A stretch of 64,000 nucleotides of DNA, taken from the NCBI RefSeq assembly GCF_015142735.1, contig NZ_JACSPN010000001.1:1-64000 (forward strand). The letters run 5' to 3'. Made by a program: the position numbers and the translations under genes. Below are positions 23,769 to 33,028 of this stretch, in pieces; the first letter of the stretch is position 1; every line of letters begins with the position of its first letter. The notes beneath the pieces are model-generated. The model worked only from the letters and a program-made list of their open reading frames with translations, made no database searches and was not told the DNA's origin. Source of the stretch: Oerskovia douganii. GTDB lineage: Bacteria; Actinomycetota; Actinomycetes; Actinomycetales; Cellulomonadaceae.

Positions 23769-26650
23769 GGGCGCCCCCTCTCGTCGCTCGTGACCGGGAA
23801 GCGGTCAGGTCCGCCCACGCGCAGCGACACGAGCTCGGCCAGCTCCGCGGTGCCGAGCTCGGAGATCGCCCCCTCGACGCCACCGGCTCCCAGCACGGCG
23901 TCGGCGAGCTCGCGCTTGGACTCGATCATGCGGGCGACGTGCTCCTCGATGGTTCCCTCGCTCGTCAGGCGGTGCACCTGGACGGGCCGGGTCTGACCGA
24001 TCCGGTACGCCCGGTCGGTGGCCTGCTCCTCGACGGCGGGGTTCCACCACCGGTCGTAGTGGATGACGTGGTCGGCCCGCGTGAGGTTGAGCCCGGTGCC
24101 CGCGGCCTTGAGCGAGAGGAGGAACACGGGTGGCAGCCCCTCGGTGGCCTGGAACCGGGCGACCATCTGCTCTCGCCGGCCCACGGGCGTCCCGCCGTGC
24201 AGCAGCATGGTCGCGACCCCACGACGTGCGAGGTAGGACTCGAGCAGGCGGGCCATCGCGACGTACTGCGTGAACACGAGGATCGCGCCCTGCTCGGCCC
24301 TGATGGTCGTGACGAGCTCGGTGAACGCGTCGAGCTTGCCCGAGCGCCCCGACAGCCGCGGTTCCTCCTCGTGCAGGTACTGGGCCGGATGGTTGCAGAT
24401 CTGCTTGAGGTGCGTGAGCAGCCCGCCGATCTTGGCGCGCCGTCCCATGCCCTCGGCGCGGTCGATCTCCTCGAGCGCAGACCGCACGGCGCCCTCGTAG
24501 AGACCCACCTGCTCGGCCGTGAGGGGAACCACCTGGTCCGTCACGGTCTTGGGAGGCAGCTCGGGCGCGATCCCCGGGTCGGACTTGCGCCGTCGCAGCA
24601 GGAACGGGCGGACCAGGCGGGACAGCCTCTCCGCCAGCACGGGGTCGCGGGTCCCCTCGATCGGGTCCGCCCACCGGCGCCGGAACTGCCCGCGCGTGCC
24701 CAGGAGCCCGGGGACGAGCCAGTCCATGACGGCCCACAGTTCGGTCAGGTTGTTCTCGACGGGCGTCCCTGTCAGGGCCACGCGGGCCTCGGCGGGGATC
24801 GTGCGCAGGGCCTTCGCGGTGCCCGACCCCGGGTTCTTGACGTGCTGCGCCTCGTCCGCGACGACGAGACCCCAGTGGTGCGCCGCGAGCACCGGGGCCT
24901 TGCGCGACGCGTCCGACAGGATCGTCCCGTAGGTCGTGAGCACGAACCCGTCGGCGGCCCCGCGCAGGTCGCGCGACGCGCCGTGGAAGCGTCGCACCGC
25001 GACGCCCGGCGCGAACCGGCGGACCTCCTGCTCCCAGTTGCCCAGGAGCGAGGCCGGGCACACGACCAGGGTGGGCCCGCCATCCGTGCCGCCCCCGGCG
25101 GGCGGCGCGGCGTCGTCGGGCACGGTGCGCTGGGCGCCGGCGCGGTGCAGGTGCAGCGCGATGAGCGTGATCGTCTTGCCCAGGCCCATGTCGTCCGCGA
25201 GGCACGCGCCCAGGCCCAGCCCGGTCAGGCGCGCGAGCCAGCGCAGCCCGTCGAGCTGGTAGTCGCGCAGCGACGCGTGCAGCCCCTCGGGAGCGACGAC
25301 GTCGCGCGCCGGGGCGGGGTCCTCGAGCTCGGCTCGCAGCCGGTCGAGCCACGGCGTGGGCGTGACCAGGAGGTCCTGGTCGCCCACGCGCGCCACGCCC
25401 GTGAGAGCGGCCGAGACCGCGTCGAGCGCCGAGACGGGCTGGGCCGGGCGCTGCGCCGCGGCACGCGCCACGGCGGGATCGGCGAGGACCCACCGCCCCC
25501 GCAGCTGGACGACGGCGGAGCGCCCCTGCGCGTGCACGCGCGCCAGGTGCTCGCGCTCGGCCGCGGTGAGGCGCACGCCGTCGAGCGTCAGCTCGTGCGT
25601 GAGCGTCATGGGTGCCGACGGGCCGCGGTGCTCCGTGCCGCGTGCCGGGGTCCGCAGCAGGGCGGGGAGCGCGCCGGTCGCGCCGGTCGGTGCCTCGCCC
25701 GGTGAGAAGACCGCGACGGACCGGACCTGACCGGCGAGGCTCGCGGGCCACTCGACGGTGATCCCCGTCGCGCCGAGGGCCGCCGCGCCCTCGTCCAGCA
25801 GCTCACGCACGTCGGCCGGTGCGAGGACGAGCGCCCGGGGCACGGGCTGGTCGAGCAGCCCGTCGAGGGGCGACCATGCTGCGGCGCCCGCGCGGAGCAG
25901 GACGAGGACGTCGCCGACCGCCTCGCGGGCCGAGGGGTCGGACCGTGCGGCCGACCACAGCTCGTCGGCCGTGCGCGAGCCGTCGTGACCGCGCACGACC
26001 ACGGTCGCGAGCCAGTCGTGGGTCGCGAGGTCGTCCTCGGCGGGGGACGTGCCGGGCCCGGCCACCGGTTCGAGGCGCAGGACGACCGTCACCCGGGGGT
26101 CGAGCAGCGCCGCGGCGTCACGCGCCCAGTCGGCCAGCCCGTCCGAGGGGACCGCGGCGGCGTCGTCGGCGGCAGCGTGCGGGGACCGGCCGGGCTCGTC
26201 CGGAGCGCCGCCGACGAGCGGGCCCGCCAGGCCGCGCGGCGCTTCGGCGCCCGCTCCCGCGTGCCGGACCCAGAGGTCCGCGACCGCGTTCATGACGTGA
26301 CGCACCCGGTCGGTGCGTGCCGACCGGTCGTCCCCCGCGGGCGGTCGGGCGTCGCGGGCCGCAGGGGCGACGTCGAGGTCCGTCGTGCCGGCGGGCATGG
26401 CGTCCGCGAGGGCGTCCACGCGGTCGAGCGAGCCGCCGTCGAGCGGGCCGACCCTCCACCCGGCGCGACGGGCCGCGACCTCGGGTACGAGGCGGCCCGC
26501 CGCCACGTGCGCGAGGGCCTCGGCGCACACGGCGCCCCAGAACACCTCGGCCGGGCTGCCGTCGCCCGTGGCCCAGGCGTCGAGCACGCCCAGCACGGTG
26601 TCGACCGGGGCCTCGGGCACGGCTGTCGGGTGGGGCGCGGGTCGCGGCAC
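23765..26650 (-). CDS. SNF2-family DEAD/DEAH helicase (RapA/HepA-like)
   Basis: This 961-residue protein has a roughly 470-residue N-terminal region specific to actinobacterial SNF2 proteins, then the ATPase motor: motif I ADDMGLGKTITLIALH, motif Ia PASLLGNWEQEVRRF, motif II VVADEAQHVKN, motif III ALTGTPVENN, motif V SLKAAGTGLNLTRADHVIHY and motif VI ATDRAYRIGQTRPV. Such proteins translocate on double-stranded DNA to remodel protein-DNA complexes. The GTG at 26650 has GAGAGG upstream. It is coupled to the SWIM protein and divergent from a TetR gene. Confidence 0.9.
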   Translation of the reverse strand: MPRPAPHPTAVPEAPVDTVLGVLDAWATGDGSPAEVFWGAVCAEALAHVAAGRLVPEVAARRAGWRVGPLDGGSLDRVDALADAMPAGTTDLDVAPAARDARPPAGDDRSARTDRVRHVMNAVADLWVRHAGAGAEAPRGLAGPLVGGAPDEPGRSPHAAADDAAAVPSDGLADWARDAAALLDPRVTVVLRLEPVAGPGTSPAEDDLATHDWLATVVVRGHDGSRTADELWSAARSDPSAREAVGDVLVLLRAGAAAWSPLDGLLDQPVPRALVLAPADVRELLDEGAAALGATGITVEWPASLAGQVRSVAVFSPGEAPTGATGALPALLRTPARGTEHRGPSAPMTLTHELTLDGVRLTAAEREHLARVHAQGRSAVVQLRGRWVLADPAVARAAAQRPAQPVSALDAVSAALTGVARVGDQDLLVTPTPWLDRLRAELEDPAPARDVVAPEGLHASLRDYQLDGLRWLARLTGLGLGACLADDMGLGKTITLIALHLHRAGAQRTVPDDAAPPAGGGTDGGPTLVVCPASLLGNWEQEVRRFAPGVAVRRFHGASRDLRGAADGFVLTTYGTILSDASRKAPVLAAHHWGLVVADEAQHVKNPGSGTAKALRTIPAEARVALTGTPVENNLTELWAVMDWLVPGLLGTRGQFRRRWADPIEGTRDPVLAERLSRLVRPFLLRRRKSDPGIAPELPPKTVTDQVVPLTAEQVGLYEGAVRSALEEIDRAEGMGRRAKIGGLLTHLKQICNHPAQYLHEEEPRLSGRSGKLDAFTELVTTIRAEQGAILVFTQYVAMARLLESYLARRGVATMLLHGGTPVGRREQMVARFQATEGLPPVFLLSLKAAGTGLNLTRADHVIHYDRWWNPAVEEQATDRAYRIGQTRPVQVHRLTSEGTIEEHVARMIESKRELADAVLGAGGVEGAISELGTAELAELVSLRVGGPDRFPVTSDERGRP

Positions 26651-26699
26651 GGGACCTCTCTTCCTGGTGCGTCGTACGGCGGACTTCCGAGCCGATCAA

Positions 26700-26712
26700 C
26701 GTACGATGTACG
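26700..26712. promoter_or_regulatory. Palindrome CGTAC-GAT-GTACG between SNF2 and TetR genes
   Basis: A perfect 5-3-5 inverted repeat lies in the 136-bp divergent gap, 74 bp before the tetR start and 50 bp before the SNF2 gene start. It is a reasonable operator for the adjacent TetR protein. TACGAT inside it also fits an actinobacterial -10 box, so binding would block a promoter. Confidence 0.4.
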
Positions 26713-26786
26713 CAGAACATTCCCGACAGGTCGGGCGACTCGCGCCCTCCCTCGATCATCCCCGATCGCTCCCGAGGAGGCCCTCC

Positions 26787-27560
26787 GTGCCGACACCGAC
26801 GCCGTCGTCCCCTGCCACCCCCCGCGACCCCGCGCGCACCCTCGCCCTCCTCTGGGGCCTGCACGGGGACCGCGGCGCGCGAGGACCCCAGCAGTCCCGG
26901 ACGCCCGACGAGGTGGCGAGGGCCGCCGTCGGGCTCGCGGACTCCGAGGGGGCGCTGACCGGGCTGTCCATGCGCAAGGTCGCCGCCGAGCTGGGGATCG
27001 GCACCATGTCGCTCTACACCTACGTCCAGAACAAGGACGACCTCGTGGACCTCGTGGTCGACCGCGCCTACGGCGAGCTGTACCCCCAGGACCAGGCCCC
27101 CGGCGACACCTGGCAGGACCGGCTGCGCTCCGTGGCTCGCGCCAACTGGGACCTGTTCGCGGCCCACCCGTGGCTCCTCGACATCGACCTCGCCCGCCCC
27201 GTCCTCGGCCCGGGGGAGACCCGCAAGTACGACGTCGAGCTCCGCGCGATCGAGGGCGTCGGCCTGAGCGACGTCGCGATGGACGCGACCGTGACCCTCG
27301 TCGTCGGCCAGGCGACGACGGCCGCGCGACGATCCCGCGCGGCCCGCCTCGCGCACGAGGAGAGCGGCCAGACCGACGACGAGTGGTGGACGGCCAACGC
27401 GCCGCTGCTCGAACGGATCAGCGCGATGAGCACCTTCGTCGTCGCCGGCAGGGTGGGTGCCACGGTCGGCGAGCTGCAGCAGTCCGCGTACTCGGCCGAG
27501 GCCGAGCTCGAGTTCGGGATCGACCGCATCGTCGCGGGTGTCGAGGCGCTGCTGGCCTGA
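26787..27560 (+). CDS. TetR-family transcriptional regulator with TetR_C-like effector domain
   Basis: This 257-residue protein starts at the GTG at 26787, preceded by GAGGAGG. After an unusually long 40-residue N-terminal extension comes the DNA-binding domain (VARAAVGLADSEGALTGLSMRKVAAELGIGTMSLYTYVQNKDDL). The rest is an all-helical ligand domain with a TetR_C-type pattern (WLLDIDLARPVLGP, WWTANAPLLERI). It is divergent from the SNF2-SWIM operon; autoregulation through the palindrome at 26700 is likely but not shown. Confidence 0.88.
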   Translation: MPTPTPSSPATPRDPARTLALLWGLHGDRGARGPQQSRTPDEVARAAVGLADSEGALTGLSMRKVAAELGIGTMSLYTYVQNKDDLVDLVVDRAYGELYPQDQAPGDTWQDRLRSVARANWDLFAAHPWLLDIDLARPVLGPGETRKYDVELRAIEGVGLSDVAMDATVTLVVGQATTAARRSRAARLAHEESGQTDDEWWTANAPLLERISAMSTFVVAGRVGATVGELQQSAYSAEAELEFGIDRIVAGVEALLA

Positions 27561-27570
27561 ACGCGGCCCC

Positions 27571-28743
27571 TCAACCTCCCAGGACGTCGCCACCGATCTC
27601 CGTACCGATCCGGGCGACGTCGGCGTCCGAGACCCGCCACGGCCCGCCCACCACGGCGTCGAGCGGGGTCCCGGTCCTCGGCCTGATGTCGAGGCTGCCG
27701 TAGGCGACGATCCTCGACGGGTCGAGCTGCGCCGCGCCGACCCCGGGGCACAGGTCGGGGGCCGCGAAGCTCACCGGCGCGGTCTCGTGCGGTGCGAGCG
27801 TCGCCTCGAAGCCGGTGTCGGGGGAGCCGCCGGTCCGAGCCACCACGACGCCGTCCTGCACCAGGCTGACATCGCCCCACCCTCCGCCACCGACCGTGAC
27901 CGCCGACCCGGTCCCGTTGACGAGGGACAGCGACAGGTCGGGCGAGTCCTCGCCGGGCAGGGGGTACGGCGAGGCGGACACGAGCTGCAGCCCGCCCGCG
28001 ACCACCAGGTGATCGTGTACCGAGGCGCCGCACCCGAGGGTCCCCGCGGCGAACCCGTCGACGACCTCGAGCTCGAAGGGGGCCGAGACGATGCTGACCG
28101 GTGTGCCATTGGTACCGTCCCAGGTGTCGAGCGCGTCCGGCCCGGCCAGCTCGTCGACCTGGAGCACGCGATAGGCCGTGTAGGTCCCCGCCGGGACGAC
28201 GGAGGTCCCGTCGTCCTCCCCACCCGTGCACACCTGGGCCCCTGCGACGCCCAGCACCTGTGACTCGCCAGGTCCCACGTCGACGGGGACCAGCGGCTGC
28301 CCCTCGGCCAGCGTCATCGCGACGACGCGCCCGTCCTGGACCAGGACCGTGCGGGCGGTCCCGTTGGAGGCGGCGAAGAACGGCTCCGGCGAGGTGTTCG
28401 TGACCTCGACCTCCCAGGGGTTGACGTCGGAGAGGGTGAGCGTCGTCGTCGGGACGATCTCGCTCTCGGGTGTCCCGCACCGGACGGTGTCGCCCGCGAG
28501 GGGGCCAGACGCGACCGGCGCTTCCGCGGGCCCCGTGGCGTCCGGCCGGATCGCGGACCGCTCCACCGCGCCCGCGGTCAGGGCGACGGCGAGCGCGAGG
28601 CCGCCGACCCCGCCCGCGAGGGCGGTCCGACGTCGGCGCCTCGAGCGGTGCACCCGCAGGACGACGTCCTCGGGGGCCGGGCCGACGGTGTCGTGCGCCA
28701 CGGTCTCGCTCAGTGCGTGCAGCTCGTCGTCGATCCTCGTCAT
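27571..28743 (-). CDS. Membrane-anchored partner of an ECF sigma factor
   Basis: This 390-residue protein has about 40 cytoplasmic residues rich in Arg (VHRSRRRRRTALAGG), one membrane helix (GVGGLALAVALTAGAV) and a roughly 310-residue extracytoplasmic part with four Cys (TVRCGTP, AQVCTGG, LGCGAS, DLCPGVG) and beta-rich repeats. It follows the sigma gene with an ATGA overlap. Genes placed like this normally encode anti-sigma factors, but no HxxxCxxC zinc anti-sigma motif is visible, so the anti-sigma role is inferred from topology and position. Confidence 0.7.
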   Translation of the reverse strand: MTRIDDELHALSETVAHDTVGPAPEDVVLRVHRSRRRRRTALAGGVGGLALAVALTAGAVERSAIRPDATGPAEAPVASGPLAGDTVRCGTPESEIVPTTTLTLSDVNPWEVEVTNTSPEPFFAASNGTARTVLVQDGRVVAMTLAEGQPLVPVDVGPGESQVLGVAGAQVCTGGEDDGTSVVPAGTYTAYRVLQVDELAGPDALDTWDGTNGTPVSIVSAPFELEVVDGFAAGTLGCGASVHDHLVVAGGLQLVSASPYPLPGEDSPDLSLSLVNGTGSAVTVGGGGWGDVSLVQDGVVVARTGGSPDTGFEATLAPHETAPVSFAAPDLCPGVGAAQLDPSRIVAYGSLDIRPRTGTPLDAVVGGPWRVSDADVARIGTEIGGDVLGG

Positions 28744-29342
28744 GAGTCAGCGCTCCGGGAGTTGGTGGGTCGGGAGAGGAGGGGGAGGACGGTCAGGTCC
28801 TCGTCGTGGGTGACCGCGCCGTCGTCCAACGGGCCGAGGACGGACTCCAGCTTGGCGACCGCGTGGTGGAGGTAGTGCTTGACCGTTCCGGGATGGAGCT
28901 TCATCCGCTCGGCCGTCTGCGGGACGGTCAGGTCGTCGAAGTACCGCAGGACGATGCACGCACGCTCCTGGGTCGAGAGGGACGCGAGCGCCGACCGGAT
29001 GTCCGTGGCCTGCTCGACGTCGGCGTGCTGCTCGTGGCGCTCCGGTGTCGCGAACAGGTGCCGGACCCCTGCCCACCGTCGAGACCTGCGGTAGGAGTCG
29101 ATGTGCAGGGTGAGGATCGTCCGCCGGACGTAGGCCTCCATCGCGTCGGGCGGACCGGCGTCCCGCATGCGGACGAAGACCTTCACGAACGCCTCCTGCA
29201 CGAGGTCCTCCGCTGCCCCCCTGTCCCCCACGAGCAGGTAGGCGTAGCCGACCAGGGCTGGTCCACGCGCACGGACGAGCTCCGTCAGGCGCGCGTCGGC
29301 CGCGTGCACGCGCCGTCCCTCGCTGGGGGTGGTGCTCGACAT
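28740..29342 (-). CDS. ECF sigma factor (SigE family)
   Basis: This 200-residue sigma-70-family protein has region 2 (ALVGYAYLLVGDRGAAEDLVQEAFVKVF) and region 4 (ALASLSTQERACIVLRYFDDLTVPQTAERMKLHPGTVKHYLHHAVAKL). The YAYLLVGDR motif is typical of the actinobacterial SigE-type group. It is coupled to its membrane partner. A paralogous module lies at 36628-38810. Confidence 0.9.
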   Translation of the reverse strand: MSSTTPSEGRRVHAADARLTELVRARGPALVGYAYLLVGDRGAAEDLVQEAFVKVFVRMRDAGPPDAMEAYVRRTILTLHIDSYRRSRRWAGVRHLFATPERHEQHADVEQATDIRSALASLSTQERACIVLRYFDDLTVPQTAERMKLHPGTVKHYLHHAVAKLESVLGPLDDGAVTHDEDLTVLPLLSRPTNSRSADS

Positions 29343-29483
29343 GTGGCTCCTCGGGGTGGACGAACTATCCTCTCGTCACCGGAGACGAACAGGTCCGTCA
29401 GAACGTTGTAGCGGGCGAGGGTGGATTCGTGGGGTGATCCGACAGGAGGCCGGCGGACGGACGGGAGGACCAGTGGTGCACCG

Positions 29484-30269
29484 ATGACGGCACGGTCGAC
29501 GGTCGGAAGGTGCCCGCTCGTCGTGGTCGCCCAGGCGCTCCTGACCCTGGCAGGGGTCCTCTATGCGGGGGTCGTCCTGGAAGCGGTGGTCGGGTGGCCC
29601 CTCGACCCGGCTCGCTCCTACCTGTCCGAGCTCGCGGCGCTCGATCAGCCGACGTCGGGGCTCTTCCGGTCGACCGACCTCGTCGCGGGGATCCTCGTCG
29701 TCACGGGTCTCGTCCTGCTCGTGCTCGCGCACCGGCGTCGCCGTGCGCTCGGCCACCCCGCCGCGAGCCTCGCGCAGTGCGTCACGGCATGGGCGCTGGT
29801 GGGGTTCGGGGTCGCGACCGTGGCCGACGCCCTGCTGCCGCTCGACTGCGCGCTGTCGCTGGGGGAGTGCGCCGCGCGCGAGGACGCGGGGTCCGTGAGC
29901 CTCGCTCACCAGGCGCACACGTACTCGTCCGTGGCGTCGGGCGTGGGGTCGTTCGTCGCGAGCGCGGGGGTCGTGTGGCTCGCACGTGCCCGACGGCGCA
30001 GCCTCCTGGGGCTCTCGGCGCGCCTCGCGGGCGCGCTGGGACCCGTCCTGGGGGTCGTGACGGGGGCGATCGGCCTGTTCGGCAGCCCGCTGCCCGTGGG
30101 GACGGGGATCGTGCAGCGCGTCCAGGTCGTGGCGTTCGCGGTCGTGCTCGTGCTCGCGGCGCAGGTCCTGGCGGCCCCGCAGCGTCCGCGGCGCCCCCGG
30201 TCGTCTCGCCGACCTCCGCCTGCCGGGCCCGCCCACGCCCTCGCCGAGGCAGGTCCCCGGCGCGCGTGA
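29484..30269 (+). CDS. DUF998-family membrane protein
   Basis: This 261-residue protein has six or so hydrophobic helices. It has the DUF998 features of a short extracytoplasmic loop with YLSELAALDQPTSGLFRSTD after helix 1 and Cys-containing loop LDCALSLGECAA. The tail after residue 235 is Pro/Arg rich. The ATG at 29484 is preferred because residues upstream of it look like non-coding text, but the Shine-Dalgarno (GGAGG) is 14 bases away. The function of the family is unknown. Confidence 0.7.
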   Translation: MTARSTVGRCPLVVVAQALLTLAGVLYAGVVLEAVVGWPLDPARSYLSELAALDQPTSGLFRSTDLVAGILVVTGLVLLVLAHRRRRALGHPAASLAQCVTAWALVGFGVATVADALLPLDCALSLGECAAREDAGSVSLAHQAHTYSSVASGVGSFVASAGVVWLARARRRSLLGLSARLAGALGPVLGVVTGAIGLFGSPLPVGTGIVQRVQVVAFAVVLVLAAQVLAAPQRPRRPRSSRRPPPAGPAHALAEAGPRRA

Positions 30270-30282
30270 TGGACTGGGGCGC

Positions 30283-31137
30283 ATGATCCCGGCGACCGCG
30301 GCACCGCCCCCCGGCACGTGGGTCGTCCTGCCCGGTCTCCTGCTCGCCCCCTCCGACATGGAGCCCGTCGCCCGCGTGCTGCGCGAGCAGTTCCCGGCCG
30401 CGACCGTCCTCGTCCTCGACTCGTGGGAGACCGCGGTCACCGCGCCCGTGGCGAGCATCCGGGCGGCGTTGGGCCTGTCCGGTCGGCACGCACCTGCCAG
30501 CATCGGCCTCGTGGGCCACAGCGTGGGCGGGCTGGCCGCGATCGAGTGGGCGCTGACGCACCCCGACGAGCTCGGTGCGGTCCTCCTGCTCGACCCGACG
30601 ACGCCGTTCCTGCCGCGCAGCCCCGAGCGTCCCGCCCCGGTCGGGCTCACCCTGCTCGCCGAGCGCCTGATCCATGTCGGGGGCGCCCTGCTCTCGCGCT
30701 GCCGGGCGGTGACGAGACGCGGACCCTCGCTGCGTCGTCGGGCCTGGTACGACGGGACGCACCGCCCCGACCCCATGCCCGACGACGAGGCCGCGCGCCG
30801 TTACGGCACCCCCGAGGGATGGCGGCTCATGGTGGGGCAGTACGAGCAGAGCTGGGCCCAGGCAGAACGCGTCACCCGCCTCTTCGCGGCCCGTGCCGAC
30901 GCCCTGGAGCGGTTGGCGGTCCGGCCCGTCCAGCTCGTCGGGTGGGGACGACGCGGTCAGGGCCCGTTCCTGCGGGAGGCGCGCGAGCTCGGCGCGCACC
31001 TCGGGGCGAGGGTCTACGGCCTCCCGGGTGAAGGGCACCTGTTCCCGCTCACGAGGCCCGACGTCGTCGCACAGGTCCTGCGCGGTCAGGTGCCCGAGGG
31101 GACGCTCGCCCCTGATCCGGGGGCGGCCTTCCGGTGA
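30283..31137 (+). CDS. Alpha/beta hydrolase fold protein
   Basis: This 284-residue protein has the nucleophile elbow VGHSVGGLAA with Ser, an oxyanion strand VVLPGLLLAPSDM, and a C-terminal GEGHLFPLTRP with the likely catalytic His. The fold is clear; the acid and substrate are not. It begins 14 bp after the DUF998 gene and probably shares its transcript. It converges on the M15 peptidase gene. Confidence 0.8.
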   Translation: MIPATAAPPPGTWVVLPGLLLAPSDMEPVARVLREQFPAATVLVLDSWETAVTAPVASIRAALGLSGRHAPASIGLVGHSVGGLAAIEWALTHPDELGAVLLLDPTTPFLPRSPERPAPVGLTLLAERLIHVGGALLSRCRAVTRRGPSLRRRAWYDGTHRPDPMPDDEAARRYGTPEGWRLMVGQYEQSWAQAERVTRLFAARADALERLAVRPVQLVGWGRRGQGPFLREARELGAHLGARVYGLPGEGHLFPLTRPDVVAQVLRGQVPEGTLAPDPGAAFR

Positions 31138-31144
31138 GGCGCTG

Positions 31145-32752
31145 CTACCAGCCGGCCGCGTACTCGAAGTGCCAGGGCTCGGGCTTGGAGCCGCCGGGAC
31201 GGGCCCAGCTGGGGTTGTCCCAGCCGAAGAGCGGGGCGTTCGCGCGCAGCCACTTGTACTGGGCGGAGCCCGGGCTCGACGCGGGAGCCGCCAGGTCCAC
31301 CGCGAGGCCCCAACCGTGGTTGGAGGTCCCCGGCACGGCTGCGAGGCCGGGCTTCGCCGCGCGCGTCGAGACCTGCTGCCCGTAGGAGCGGTACGAGTCC
31401 GTCATGGGGATCGAGCTGCCGAAGCGCTGCGCGTACGCGGCAGACAGCTCCTCGAACATAGCGGCAGCGTCGCAGCGCAGCATGTGGCCCGACGCGAACG
31501 ACAGCGAGGTCATCGCGGACGACGGGATCCTGCCGTTGGAGTAGCTCGACGATCCGCACTGGGCCAGCAGGGTCGCGGCTCGCACGCGACGCTCGGCCGC
31601 GAGCTCCTGCGGTGTGGCGGGGGCCGGGGTGACGACCGCGGACGCGATCTCCCCGTAGTCCCCGCGCTGGATCGCGAACTGCTCCATGGCCCGTTCGATG
31701 TCCTCGCCCGTCACGGGTGCCGCGCCGCCCTCGCCGACCGTCGTGTCGGCGACCGTGGTGCTGTCCTCGAGCGACGTGCGCTCGGACGAGCGGGACGCGC
31801 GCTGCGAGCCCTCGCTGCGCTGGGCGAGCATGCTGTCGGTGAGTGCGAGGAGCTGAGCACGGGCGGCTTCGAGGGCCTGCGGGTTCCCGGCGACGGCTGC
31901 GTCGGCGTCGGTGCCCGCGAGGAGGGCCTGAGCGCGTTCCAGCAGCTCGTCCTCCCCCGAGGGGCCCTGCTCGGCGAGCGTCGTCGTGCTGTCGTTCTCG
32001 TCGTCGGCCAGGTCAGAGCGCTGCCCACCGGGGGCGAGGTCTCCCGATGCCGTACCCGGGACGATCATGGGCACGCACGCCAGCGCACCGACGAACGCGA
32101 CGCCCGTCGCGGCGCGTGCCACGAGGCGGGACCCGAACAGGGTGCCGCGGGCCGGGGTCTGGGGCGCGACGGGGGTCGCGCCGGTCGCCGGGGCGCCCGA
32201 CCGGCGGTCGCGGCGGCTGAGCGGCGGGAAGATCACGTCGGCCGCGAGAGCGGCCGCGTCCACGGCTGCGGGGGCGACCACAGGAGTGGGGACCGAGCGC
32301 AGCGGCGTCGGCGCAGGGACCAGGACCACGGGGATCTCGCCGGACGGGGTCTGCATCGAGCCGACCGGCTCGGGGGCCGCGCGGCGGATGCCCGTGGGCG
32401 GGAAGGGGAAGGCGCGCGGGGTCGCTGCGGTCGCAGCGTCCGCAGGGGCCGGCGCGACCTGGGCGAACGCGCTGGTCCGCGGGGCGACGGGGGCTGCCTC
32501 GGCGACCGGCGTGAAGGGAGCGGTGTGCGCGGCGTGGGCTGCCGGGACCGTGGGGGCGGCCTGGGACGCAGCGAACGTCGCGGGGCGACCGGCCGTGTGG
32601 CGGTGCGGGACCGGCGCGTGCTCGGGGCGGGAGCGGTTGTCGAGTCCGGCGGCAGCGAGCTCGCGTGCTCGAAGCTCGGCCTGACGTTGACGTCGCGTGG
32701 GGGTCGGTGCGGCGCCGTGCGGGCGCTGCTGGACCGGTGCGGACGTTTCCAC
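31145..32752 (-). CDS. M15-family D-alanyl-D-alanine carboxypeptidase (VanY-like), membrane anchored
   Basis: This 535-residue protein has a Pro/Ala-rich N-terminal cytoplasmic region of about 210 residues, one membrane helix (ATGVAFVGALACVPMIVPG), a coiled Gln/Glu/Ala-rich stalk (about 240-400) and a C-terminal VanY domain. The zinc and catalytic motifs are SNHGWGLAVDL and EPWHFEY, with SYRSYGQQ. It trims peptidoglycan stem peptides at the cell surface. The start is a GTG at 32752 with AGGAG upstream. The very long cytoplasmic head is unusual for VanY proteins. Confidence 0.87.
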   Translation of the reverse strand: METSAPVQQRPHGAAPTPTRRQRQAELRARELAAAGLDNRSRPEHAPVPHRHTAGRPATFAASQAAPTVPAAHAAHTAPFTPVAEAAPVAPRTSAFAQVAPAPADAATAATPRAFPFPPTGIRRAAPEPVGSMQTPSGEIPVVLVPAPTPLRSVPTPVVAPAAVDAAALAADVIFPPLSRRDRRSGAPATGATPVAPQTPARGTLFGSRLVARAATGVAFVGALACVPMIVPGTASGDLAPGGQRSDLADDENDSTTTLAEQGPSGEDELLERAQALLAGTDADAAVAGNPQALEAARAQLLALTDSMLAQRSEGSQRASRSSERTSLEDSTTVADTTVGEGGAAPVTGEDIERAMEQFAIQRGDYGEIASAVVTPAPATPQELAAERRVRAATLLAQCGSSSYSNGRIPSSAMTSLSFASGHMLRCDAAAMFEELSAAYAQRFGSSIPMTDSYRSYGQQVSTRAAKPGLAAVPGTSNHGWGLAVDLAAPASSPGSAQYKWLRANAPLFGWDNPSWARPGGSKPEPWHFEYAAGW

Positions 32753-33028
32753 CTGACGGGACTCCTGTGCTCTCGGACGGCCTCCGGCAGGAGGTCGGGG
32801 TACTGACTTCGTGGTGCGGGAGCCAGTGGTCGTTGCCGTCCGTCGTGCGCCCGATCGCGGCCTACGTTACTCGTTCGTTATCCGTCTGTGTGACGCCCCC
32901 GACACCTGAGACGGCATGGACGGCACCGTGGTGCGGAAAACTCGTCCGGACGAGCCACCCACCGGAACTGCGCCCCCGGTCACGCCGTGTCCGGAACGCG
33001 AGGGTTGGCCAGGTGCGTCCCCGCGGGC
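32753..33028. other. Gap upstream of the M15 peptidase
   Basis: These 276 bp lie between lysX (3' end) and the M15 peptidase (5' end), both on the minus strand. They hold a relatively AT-rich patch with AACGAACGAGTAACG on the minus strand about 110-120 bp before the GTG, a plausible promoter region. No c-di-AMP riboswitch core or RNA gene was recognised. Confidence 0.35.

Noticed and set aside
27571-28743. Zinc anti-sigma factor (ZAS) assignment
   Set aside because: The HxxxCxxC motif is not found in the short cytoplasmic part; only topology and gene order support an anti-sigma role.
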